NCBI GenBank assembly: GCA_040905145.1 | Contig: JBBDSC010000013.1 | Location: 1-13,309 of the forward strand | From: DATGMS01 sp040905145 | GTDB taxonomy: Bacteria > Bacteroidota > Bacteroidia > Cytophagales > Cyclobacteriaceae | Direction of reading: 5' to 3' | Length of the DNA: 13,309 bases | Part shown: positions 6,873 to 13,309 of the stretch, one piece after another | Numbering within the stretch: position 1 is the stretch's first letter | How the letters are laid out: each line of letters opens with the position of its first letter | Made by a program: the position numbers and the translations under genes | Notes under the pieces: model-generated | The model's database searches: none | Told to the model about the DNA's origin: nothing | The model's input: only the letters and a program-made list of their open reading frames with translations

Positions 6873-9800
6873 TTATAAGGTAATGTTAAGGCCAAGGCTG
6901 AAGTTTCTTGGCGTAGGCCCAGGCCCAACGTTTGGATCCCATTCCGGATCCCAATAAGTCCAATCAGGGGCAAAGACGGCCACGTTCCTTACATTAAAGT
7001 ACAGCTTGAGGCTTTCGATGTTGATCCTTTGACTGATTTCAGCGGGAACGGTATAGGCTAACGCAATGTTGTCCAATCTGATAAATGACTTCTTCCTGTA
7101 AACATTAAAACTGGCACTTCCATTACTGGAATATAACCTGGCATATTCATTTTGGGGATTTTCAGGGGTCCAGTAAGGAAAAAGATGGGAGTTGCTCCTA
7201 TCCAAGAACCCGTCCCGGTTTTTGGCCTGATTGTAAGGGTTCATGTGTCCCCAGTAAGAATATATCAAAAATGAGGCATCAAAATTCTTGAAAATTTTAA
7301 ATTCATTTCGAATTGACCACCTGAACCTTGGCTCTTCAAATCCCAGAAAATCCCTGTCATCTCTGGTATATAGGCCATCCTGGTTTATATCCTGTACCTT
7401 AAAATCGCCAGGATGAACACCATAATTTTGTGCTTGATCGGCTTCATTGGCTTGCCAAATACCGAGAACCGGGATATCCCATATTTCATCAATTGCATGG
7501 CCGATAAACCATTGGTTCTCAAAGTCATCCACCTCTGTCTCCCCGATCACATTACCGGCTTCGTCTGTTACATCTACCATATCCCCGTACAGGCTACCTA
7601 TTTCATTCCTGTTCAATTGGAAATTGGCCGTGGATCTCCAGGTAAAGTTTTCCCTGCTCATGTTCAAGGAATTCAGGCTGATCTCAAATCCTCTGTTTTT
7701 GACTTCCCCAAGGTTATCCCAAACCCAATCAAAACCCAATATATCGGGAAGGGAACGTTGAACCAACAGATCTGTGGTAGAGGTAGTATAAGCCTCTAAG
7801 GTACCATCGATCAAATTGTTGAACAAGGTGAAATCGAGACCCAGGTTATAAGCAGTGGTTCTTTCCCATTGCAGGTTTTCATTGGCCATATTATTGACAT
7901 ACAATTGAGAAACCTGGTAAACCGTGCCATCTGGCCTGACCTGTAGGTATTTTCCTGTTTGAAGGTTAGCCAGGGAGGCATATCGTCCGATATCCCGGTT
8001 CCCGTTAGAGCCCCAAGAGGCACGCAACTTTCCATAATCCAACCAACTGCTGTTGAAGTAATTTTCATCCGTAAAGACCCAGCCCAATGCCGCTGATCCA
8101 AAAGTGGCCCTGGGATTCTTCTGTCCGAAAGCCGAATAGCCGTCACGTCGTGTGGAAAGAGTAACCATATACCTGTTTTTCAGCGAGTAAAACAAGCGCG
8201 CCATTAAAGCATCCCCCGTGCTGTACTCGTCGTTACTGCTGATTATAGGATTAATACCTGCTGCCATATTATGGAAGCCCAACCTGTCGTGTGGATCAAA
8301 ACCATTGTTGGTCATTGTATTGTCCCACCGTTGGTATTTCTCTGCATTGGCCAACAGGGTCACATCAATGTTGTGTATGTCGTTGATTGTTTTGTTCCAG
8401 GTAAGAATATTATCCACTTGCCAGTTGTAGGTTTTCCTGTTTTGCCTGGAGGCGCTTCCACCTATATTTGCCCATGGCTCATACTCTGCCGATTCATGAT
8501 TGAACCTTTCATAAAATTCCAACCGTGGGGTGAAATTCATCTGGTACTTAATCCCGAAAGGCAGGTTTACTTTTGCAAAAAGGGTGGTGTTAAGTGTGGT
8601 AAACTTCTGCAGGCGGTCAGTATAATACGGTCCGGCAAACGGATGATTGCCACCGCTGGCTTCATCATTTGGCCGATACCGGTATGTTCCATCCTCGTTA
8701 TATTCCGAACCCCAGGGGGAAAGGGACCTTACAAACCCCCAGTTAACCGGAACCGCACTTTCGTCACGGTCAGCAAATTGCGTATTCATTCCAACCGTCA
8801 AAAAATCATTTACTTTTCCTTCAATATTTAACCTGGCGCGTATGGTAGAAAATTCATCACCTACCACGATGCCTTGGTTATTCAGGTACCCCAGTGACAT
8901 ATAATAGGATACGTCCTCATTTTTACCGGAAAGACTGAGGGTATGGTCCTGGCGCAAGCCGTTCTGGAACACCATATCGTACCAGTTTACACTTCTACCT
9001 GCTTTATAATTTTCTATTTCTATTGGCTGCATGTTCAACCTTTGCAGCCAAATGGTCTCCGGATCACCACTGGATCCATCATAGGCCATCCATTGATCCA
9101 GTGAAAGGCCAGGTGGAAGCGCACTTGGATCATCGTACCTATGAAGTTCATGGTCCACATCAATACTTTTAAATACATCCGATCTCCAGGAGACAAATTC
9201 ATGAGGGCCATATACCGGCATGTCCACCGACATGGAGGCTACCCCAACGTTGGTATTTAAGTTAACCCTGGGTTTACCCTCCACTCCTTTTTTGGTGGTG
9301 ATAATGACTACCCCTGTGGCAGCTTTGGCTCCAAAAACAGCGGCAGAGCTGGCATCTTTTAATACATCTATACTTTCAATGTCATTGGGGTTGATGTCTG
9401 AAAGCTCCCCATAATAAATGGCCCCGTCAAGCACCAGCAAGGGAGAGGTACCGGCATTCAAACTGTTTCTTCCCCTTACCTGTAAATTTCCACCGCCTTT
9501 GGCAGAAGTGGAATAACCAACATTCAAACCGGCAATATTTCCCCGGAGGACATCCTGCACGGAATTAGGATTTTCATTCTCAAGCTGCGTGGCCTTGATC
9601 TGGGAAACAGCACCGGTAAGGTCCCTTTTTTGCTGGGTACCATAACCTACCACGACCACTTCTTCCAAAGAGCCAAAGTCCGATACCAAGCTAATGTCTA
9701 TCACAGACTGGTTACCAATCTCCACTTCCTGTGTCTGGTAACCTATGAATGAAAACGCCAATGTGGCATCACCAGGTACTGAAATGGTATACCTGCCATC

Positions 9801-9977
9801 TATATCGGTAGCCATACCCGTAGTGGTCCCCTTCACCAATACAGTGGCCCCAGGGATAGGCTCGCCTGTATCGTCTGTGACCTGGCCACTCACCTGAACA
9901 TTTTGAGCCAAAAGCGAATGGCCCAAAATCATGAGGAACATTAAAATTCCCATTTTTAGATAAGTAAATTTTTCCAT
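6873..9977 (-). CDS. SusC/RagA family TonB-linked outer-membrane transporter
   Basis: TonB-dependent oligosaccharide importer of 1034 residues. A signal peptide (about 1-24, cleavage after LLA) is followed by a carboxypeptidase-regulatory-like beta-sandwich domain (about 27-97, with GQVTDDTGEPIPGATV and TTGMATDIDGRYTI), the segment LEEVVVVGYGTQ (104-115) typical of SusC proteins at the TonB box, a plug domain (about 116-231, with VRGRNSL, LLVLDG, IESIDVLKDASSAAVFG and GVVIITTKKG), then a large beta barrel to the C-terminus. Length and domain order are standard and no break is visible. It lies directly upstream of the SusD-like gene in the same unit, and 156 bases after uxuA. Its leader holds a 9-bp inverted repeat 34 bases upstream of the ATG that could be an operator or RNA hairpin. 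No anti-sigma-interacting STN domain is present, so it is not of the classical sigma/anti-sigma-controlled type. Confidence 0.96.
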   Translation of the reverse strand: MEKFTYLKMGILMFLMILGHSLLAQNVQVSGQVTDDTGEPIPGATVLVKGTTTGMATDIDGRYTISVPGDATLAFSFIGYQTQEVEIGNQSVIDISLVSDFGSLEEVVVVGYGTQQKRDLTGAVSQIKATQLENENPNSVQDVLRGNIAGLNVGYSTSAKGGGNLQVRGRNSLNAGTSPLLVLDGAIYYGELSDINPNDIESIDVLKDASSAAVFGAKAATGVVIITTKKGVEGKPRVNLNTNVGVASMSVDMPVYGPHEFVSWRSDVFKSIDVDHELHRYDDPSALPPGLSLDQWMAYDGSSGDPETIWLQRLNMQPIEIENYKAGRSVNWYDMVFQNGLRQDHTLSLSGKNEDVSYYMSLGYLNNQGIVVGDEFSTIRARLNIEGKVNDFLTVGMNTQFADRDESAVPVNWGFVRSLSPWGSEYNEDGTYRYRPNDEASGGNHPFAGPYYTDRLQKFTTLNTTLFAKVNLPFGIKYQMNFTPRLEFYERFNHESAEYEPWANIGGSASRQNRKTYNWQVDNILTWNKTINDIHNIDVTLLANAEKYQRWDNTMTNNGFDPHDRLGFHNMAAGINPIISSNDEYSTGDALMARLFYSLKNRYMVTLSTRRDGYSAFGQKNPRATFGSAALGWVFTDENYFNSSWLDYGKLRASWGSNGNRDIGRYASLANLQTGKYLQVRPDGTVYQVSQLYVNNMANENLQWERTTAYNLGLDFTLFNNLIDGTLEAYTTSTTDLLVQRSLPDILGFDWVWDNLGEVKNRGFEISLNSLNMSRENFTWRSTANFQLNRNEIGSLYGDMVDVTDEAGNVIGETEVDDFENQWFIGHAIDEIWDIPVLGIWQANEADQAQNYGVHPGDFKVQDINQDGLYTRDDRDFLGFEEPRFRWSIRNEFKIFKNFDASFLIYSYWGHMNPYNQAKNRDGFLDRSNSHLFPYWTPENPQNEYARLYSSNGSASFNVYRKKSFIRLDNIALAYTVPAEISQRINIESLKLYFNVRNVAVFAPDWTYWDPEWDPNVGPGPTPRNFSLGLNITL

Positions 9978-10010
9978 AATTGTGGGTTTATTGTTAAATA
10001 ATAATATAAT

Positions 10011-10034
10011 TTCAGACCTCCTCTTAGGTCTGAA
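10011..10034 (-). promoter_or_regulatory. Inverted repeat in the susC leader, operator or RNA hairpin
   Basis: Perfect 9-bp arms (ttcagacct at 10011-10019 and aggtctgaa at 10026-10034) are separated by 6 bases, 34 bases upstream of the susC-like ATG. In minus-strand RNA it would form a stable hairpin in the 5' leader. It is not followed by a U-run on the minus strand, so it is unlikely to be a simple terminator of uxuA. An operator for a dimeric regulator or a leader structure are both open; no regulator gene is in the window. Confidence 0.5.
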
Positions 10035-10133
10035 GTATTGGTCTAATAGGTCAATTCCACTTCCTGGCGTATAAATTTTTTATTACAAGATCAATGATTT
10101 GTTTAAAATAGAAATTCATTCCAAATTTTCTGA

Positions 10134-11309
10134 TCATTTGAAAGTCCATTCTACCCCCTTTTCCAATCCTCTTAGTTCAGCCAGGCCTTTTAACCTCCCA
10201 ATGGCAGAATAGCCTGGATTAGTAACTTTATGTAGGTCATCCAGCATTTGATGCCCGTGGTCAGGACGATAGGGAATGGGCTTTTTCCTGTTTTGATTGA
10301 GCCTGACCAATTCCTTCATGATGGCATACATGTCCACACCCCCGTCCAAGTGGTCTGATTCAAAGAAGTTTCCCAGGGTGTCTTTTCTTACATTTCTCAA
10401 ATGGGCAAAATGAACTCTTTCCCCAATAGATTTTAGAATTTGGGGCAAATCATTGGCTTTGCCCGCGCCTAATGAACCTGTACAAAAACAGACCCCGTTA
10501 AATGGCCGGTCGACTTTTTTCAGGATGGCCATCAAGTCCTCCTTACTGGAAGCTATCCTTGGAAGGCCCAGTATGGGAAAAGGCGGATCATCTGGATGGA
10601 TGGTCATTTGGATCCTGTTTTCTTCACAAACTTCTTGTATACCACTCAAAAAATAGCCAAGGTTATCCAGCAAACCTTCCTTTCCTGTAGCTTTATAAAT
10701 TTCAATACTTTGCCGAAGGGATTCCAAAGAAATGCTCCCTTCCGTGGGCACACCCATTAAAATAACCGCCGTAAGTGCTTGAAGCTTTTCTTCAGATAAA
10801 TGGTGAAACCGTGCTTCGACTTGTGCCAAAACTTCTGGGGTATAAAAATCAGCAGCTTTTTCCCTTTTCAATACATAGGTATCGAAAACGGCTAAATCCA
10901 CCCAATCAAAATACAGGGCTTTGGTCCCATTATCCAATGTATGTCCCAAATTGGTCCTGGTCCAGTCGAGCACCGGCATAAAATTATAGCAGACCGTGCT
11001 GATCCCTACAGCAGCCAGATTCCGAAGCGTTTGCCTGTAATTTTCCAGGTAAACTTCACAATTTTTATCCCTGGTTTTAATGGACTCGTGTACGGGGACA
11101 CTCTCCACTACCACCCATTCCAGACCGGCGGCTTCGATCACGGCTTTCCTCTCCCGGATCTGATCCAGAGGCCAGATTTCCCCATGGGGGATATGGTGCA
11201 GGGCTGAAACTACTCCTGTGGCCCCAGCCTGTCGGATATCGCAAAGGCTTACAGGGTCTCCGGGTCCATACCAACGCCAAGATTGAAGAAGAGACCTATT
11301 CAATAACAT
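10134..11309 (-). CDS. uxuA: Mannonate dehydratase
   Basis: Cytoplasmic metal-dependent enzyme converting D-mannonate to 2-keto-3-deoxy-D-gluconate in the glucuronate branch of hexuronate catabolism. The 391-residue product matches the family length (about 394 in E. coli). Characteristic motifs are WRWYGPGDPV (11-20), HPDDPP (238-243), CFCTGSLGAG (274-283), HLRNV (303-307) and YRPDHGHQ (347-354); the His, Cys, His and Asp of these motifs are the expected metal ligands. The ATG at 11307-11309 is chosen over a TTG one codon earlier because MLLNRS aligns with normal starts. The usual partner fructuronate reductase (uxuB) is not adjacent, so the mannonate source must be encoded elsewhere or supplied by another oxidoreductase. 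A symmetrical inverted repeat lies just upstream (11336-11364). It is placed before the susCD pair on the same strand, linking the locus to uronic-acid-containing glycans. Confidence 0.94.
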   Translation of the reverse strand: MLLNRSLLQSWRWYGPGDPVSLCDIRQAGATGVVSALHHIPHGEIWPLDQIRERKAVIEAAGLEWVVVESVPVHESIKTRDKNCEVYLENYRQTLRNLAAVGISTVCYNFMPVLDWTRTNLGHTLDNGTKALYFDWVDLAVFDTYVLKREKAADFYTPEVLAQVEARFHHLSEEKLQALTAVILMGVPTEGSISLESLRQSIEIYKATGKEGLLDNLGYFLSGIQEVCEENRIQMTIHPDDPPFPILGLPRIASSKEDLMAILKKVDRPFNGVCFCTGSLGAGKANDLPQILKSIGERVHFAHLRNVRKDTLGNFFESDHLDGGVDMYAIMKELVRLNQNRKKPIPYRPDHGHQMLDDLHKVTNPGYSAIGRLKGLAELRGLEKGVEWTFK

Positions 11310-11335
11310 CAATAATTCTTTTAATATTCAATATT

Positions 11336-11364
11336 AGTGTCAAGTCCTGAATTTAGTTGACACT
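11336..11364 (-). promoter_or_regulatory. Inverted repeat upstream of uxuA, putative operator
   Basis: Perfect 8-bp arms, agtgtcaa (11336-11343) and ttgacact (11357-11364), are separated by 13 bases, with 21 bp between arm centres, which is two turns of the helix. The site ends 27 bases upstream of the uxuA start codon, inside the AT-rich promoter region. This arrangement fits a dimeric regulator binding one face of DNA. The regulator is unknown and no second copy of the half-site was found by eye ahead of the other operons. Confidence 0.42.
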
Positions 11365-11468
11365 TTTCCACTTAATATTTTCCGTTCAAGCCATAAAACT
11401 GTCAGCTGGAAAACATTACAATAAATGCTTTTGGCCATTTATTCAATTGCCGGAAAGATGGACAAGTA

Positions 11469-11525
11469 TCCCTGTGGCTTTAGCCACATTTATACAGGGA
11501 GGAGCCTTTTAATGTGGCTAAAGCC
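11469..11525. repeat. Nested palindromic repeat, REP-like
   Basis: A 15-bp perfect inverted repeat (ggctttagccacatt at 11476-11490 and aatgtggctaaagcc at 11511-11525) has a 20-base loop. The left arm is itself palindromic (tgtggct at 11473-11479 with agccaca at 11482-11488), and tccctgt (11469-11475) can pair with acaggga (11494-11500). Several mutually exclusive folds are therefore possible. On the plus strand a short T-run (11530-11534) follows, but no plus-strand gene lies upstream to be terminated. The design resembles REP-type intergenic palindromes. Confidence 0.6.
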
Positions 11526-11549
11526 CGGATTTTTCTTCCCCATCCCAAT

Positions 11550-11574
11550 CCCCGCCCTGATTTGAAGGACGGGG
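11550..11574 (-). repeat. GC-rich hairpin repeat
   Basis: ccccg (11550-11554) pairs with cgggg (11570-11574), and cct (11556-11558) with agg (11566-11568), around a 7-base loop. The single C/A mismatch of the plus strand (11555/11569) is a G/U wobble in minus-strand RNA, giving an uninterrupted 9-bp stem in the sense of the flanking genes. It follows closely on the 11469-11525 palindrome and may belong to the same dispersed repeat. Confidence 0.5.
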
Positions 11575-11604
11575 CAACTAAATCCTTTAACTTCTTCATT
11601 TTGT

Positions 11605-11642
11605 TCGGTGATCGGTCACTGATTACCGACTACCGATTACCA
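11605..11642. repeat. 7-base direct repeats forming an imperfect inverted repeat
   Basis: Two 7-base units (tcggtga, tcggtca at 11605-11618) are followed by three units in the opposite sense (attaccg, actaccg, attacca at 11622-11642). The segments 11605-11616 and 11625-11636 can pair as 5 bp, a 2-base weak spot, then 5 bp. The patch looks like a short degenerate tandem repeat, not a coding sequence. Confidence 0.5.
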
Positions 11643-11678
11643 TTTTCCCATTTACTGTTACAAAGCTATTTTGTGGTA

Positions 11679-13109
11679 CTAGGACTGAACATAGTTTGTC
11701 CCGTAGGGATACCTTTGTGGCCTTGAGAGCATGGAATTTGCCTCGTCGTCGTTCTTAAACCGTTCCTTGGCCGGATCCCAGTACAATTTTCTGGGCAGTT
11801 TCATGGCGGTATGGGCGAGCAGACAGGCACTACATGAGCGATGGGCTACTTCCGCGGGAGCAACAGGTTGTTCACGGGACACGATGCAATCCAACCAGTT
11901 TTTATGTTGTTCAGGGCTCTCGTACAAATGGATTTCGTCAGGGCCTATTTCTGAAGTCAGAATTTTCGGATCACTGGCTTTGAAAGCTTCGTTTTCTTTT
12001 CCACCGCTTGAGGGATCACTGGCGGTCACGCCCACGTTGCCCCTTGTCACGAATATCCACCCGTCACTGCCTTCAAACTTTACTCCATTGGGATTGTCTC
12101 CGCCCAGATACATGGTCACTCCATTGGCATACTTTGCTGCCACCTCAAAATCCCCATGGACAGTCCATAGTCCTGATTCCGGGGCAGGAAATTGAGCGGT
12201 ACCTTCTATTTCTATGGGACCTGTATATTCCGTTCCCATTCCCCAGTGGGCGATATCTACATGGTGTGCGCCCCACCCGGTGATCATTCCGGCACCGAAC
12301 TGTTCACAACGCAGCCATCCGGGCCGGCTGTTAAGATCAATTTGGGAATGCACCCTGTCCAAAGTATAGTAGACATTTGGGGTGGAACCTAACCATCTGT
12401 CGTAATTCAGGTTTTCCGGTATGGGCATTTCCTCTGTATTTCCCCCCGAAGGATCGCCGGGAAGACCCACCTGTATGGTCTTGAGGGTGCCTATTCTGCC
12501 GTTCCTGACCAATTCGCAGGCACGTTTGAATTGTGGCCAAGGCGAAATGGACCTTTGCTGGCTACCGATTTGAAAAATAACCCCAGAACGGTGCACGGCA
12601 TCAGCCATCATCCTTCCCTCTTGAATGGTCAGGGAGGTAGGCTTTTGAAGGTAAATGTCCTTTCCCGCCAAGGCCGCTTCCATGGCAGGTTGTGCGTGCC
12701 AATGGTCGGGCGTACTTATGATGACCGCATCAATATCCTTATCGTCCAACATCTCGTGATAATCCCCGTAGGTCTTTACCTCTACATAGTTGGACTTTTT
12801 CGTTTTATCTGCATACTGTTTTTCTATCCATGCTTTTCCCTCTCCCATTCTTTTTTGGTCCACATCACTCACTCCAATTACCCTGGCAATATCATTCCTC
12901 ATCGTCTCCGGAAGGTCATGGCTCCTGGCTATCCTCCCAAAGCCTATCTGACCTATGTTGATCTTATTGCTGGGTGCATTTTTGCCAAATACAGACGCCG
13001 GTACAATGGTGGGGAAGCCTGTGATGGCCAAGGATGCAGCTATGGCTCCTTTTGTCGTGGACTTCATGAAGCTTCTCCTGGAAAGGTTGGGTTTATTTTC
13101 TTTTTTCAT
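11679..13109 (-). CDS. Gfo/Idh/MocA family oxidoreductase with Tat signal peptide
   Basis: NAD(P)-dependent sugar oxidoreductase-type protein, probably exported folded to the periplasm. The 476-residue product starts with a twin-arginine signal, SRRSFMK (10-16), followed by a hydrophobic stretch to about residue 40. The Rossmann domain begins at KINIGQIGFGRIA (49-61), with STPDHWHAQPA (132-142) and QKP (155-157) in place of the more common EKP; Q at this position is frequent in Tat-exported Bacteroidota members as far as I recall. The C-terminal alpha/beta domain contains GWGAHHVDIAHWG (278-290), where the active-site histidine is expected. Substrate is not predictable: relatives include dehydrogenases of sugars and inositols and redox-type glycosidases (GH109-like). 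It is the most upstream minus-strand gene of the block, 369 bases before uxuA, so a separate transcript is likely. Start ATG is at 13107-13109. Confidence 0.93.
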   Translation of the reverse strand: MKKENKPNLSRRSFMKSTTKGAIAASLAITGFPTIVPASVFGKNAPSNKINIGQIGFGRIARSHDLPETMRNDIARVIGVSDVDQKRMGEGKAWIEKQYADKTKKSNYVEVKTYGDYHEMLDDKDIDAVIISTPDHWHAQPAMEAALAGKDIYLQKPTSLTIQEGRMMADAVHRSGVIFQIGSQQRSISPWPQFKRACELVRNGRIGTLKTIQVGLPGDPSGGNTEEMPIPENLNYDRWLGSTPNVYYTLDRVHSQIDLNSRPGWLRCEQFGAGMITGWGAHHVDIAHWGMGTEYTGPIEIEGTAQFPAPESGLWTVHGDFEVAAKYANGVTMYLGGDNPNGVKFEGSDGWIFVTRGNVGVTASDPSSGGKENEAFKASDPKILTSEIGPDEIHLYESPEQHKNWLDCIVSREQPVAPAEVAHRSCSACLLAHTAMKLPRKLYWDPAKERFKNDDEANSMLSRPQRYPYGTNYVQS

Positions 13110-13171
13110 TAATCGTGTATTTTATTAAGTTGAATGAAATGATAAGCTATCGAAACTCTGCGGAGAGAACT

Positions 13172-13215
13172 GGAAAATTGGAATGGTGGAATAGTGGAAA
13201 ATTGGAATAGTTGGA
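13172..13215. repeat. Degenerate GGAAT-rich direct repeats
   Basis: The 13-base ggaaaattggaat occurs at 13172-13184 and 13196-13208, a 24-base period, and tggaatagt occurs at 13187-13195 and 13203-13211. The rest of the right edge (13216-13309) shows no gene or strong structure. This is upstream of the oxidoreductase gene and looks like a low-complexity intergenic repeat. Confidence 0.55.
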
Positions 13216-13309
13216 TCAATCTGTCTCTTCATTAAATCATCCTATCACTGAATCACTAGATCTTCGGTCTTTCGACATCCGACCTTCTTCCATCTTGATA
13301 CTTGCGTCT

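Larger units (their letters stand above)
11310..11678. other. Gene-free spacer between uxuA and Gfo/Idh gene, rich in hairpins
   Basis: These 369 bases hold no credible gene. The right two thirds carry three consecutive inverted repeats (11469-11525, 11550-11574 and 11605-11636); the left third is the AT-rich uxuA promoter region with the 11336-11364 inverted repeat. Seen on the minus strand, the hairpins lie in the 3' untranslated region of the oxidoreductase gene and may stabilise or end that transcript, though none is followed by a good minus-strand U-run. Confidence 0.6.

Noticed and set aside
8271..8831. Open plus-strand frame of 186 codons
   Set aside because: Antisense to the beta-barrel part of the SusC-like gene, with no family features.
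11476..11534. Intrinsic terminator on the plus strand (stem then T-run)
   Set aside because: No plus-strand gene lies upstream, and on the minus strand no U-run follows the stem; described as a repeat instead.
11469..11642. Possible CRISPR array
   Set aside because: The repeats are inverted, of different sequences and without regular spacers; no cas gene is present.
12531..13112. Open plus-strand frame of 193 codons
   Set aside because: It lies entirely antisense to the well-supported oxidoreductase gene and has no recognisable domain; a by-product of the codon pattern of the real gene.

Overview
The window looks like chromosomal DNA from a marine or soil Bacteroidota, probably of the Cyclobacteriaceae type (Cyclobacterium, Echinicola, Algoriphagus relatives). 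The basis is a SusC/SusD outer-membrane pair, a Tat-exported Gfo/Idh/MocA oxidoreductase, a vSGLT-like sodium:sugar symporter, AT-rich leaders without clear Shine-Dalgarno sequences, and GC-richer hairpin repeats between genes. Genus is inference; no rRNA or marker gene is present.

Layout. Most genes are on the minus strand and form sugar-use blocks. From right to left: a Gfo/Idh/MocA oxidoreductase (13109-11679); a 369-base gap filled with hairpin-forming repeats; mannonate dehydratase uxuA (11309-10134); a susC-like TonB-dependent transporter (9977-6873); and its susD-like lipoprotein (6848-5007). A bidirectional terminator (about 4924-4962) closes this block. At the left end are a sodium:solute symporter (3163-1520) and an FGGY xylulokinase (1504-17), 15 bases apart and probably one operon.

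Between the two blocks is a plus-strand island (3448-4900). It holds a Uma2-family (DUF820) putative nuclease, a broken 3' piece of an antitoxin gene, a structured repeat-like element, and an intact antitoxin/YoeB-like toxin pair whose reading frames overlap by 10 bases. The Uma2 stop codon lies inside the antitoxin remnant, so a rearrangement joined the two.

How the genes may work together (inference): SusC/SusD would import an oligosaccharide across the outer membrane, the symporter would take a monosaccharide across the inner membrane, UxuA serves glucuronate breakdown through mannonate to 2-keto-3-deoxygluconate, and xylulokinase feeds xylulose to the pentose phosphate pathway. Xylose plus glucuronate would fit a glucuronoxylan-type substrate, but no glycoside hydrolase, xylose isomerase or regulator is in the window. 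The most unusual material is non-coding: the antitoxin remnant joined to Uma2, the element at 4142-4275 whose minus-strand RNA would pair better than the plus strand, the nested hairpins at 11469-11636, and inverted repeats that look like operators or leader structures ahead of uxuA and susC.
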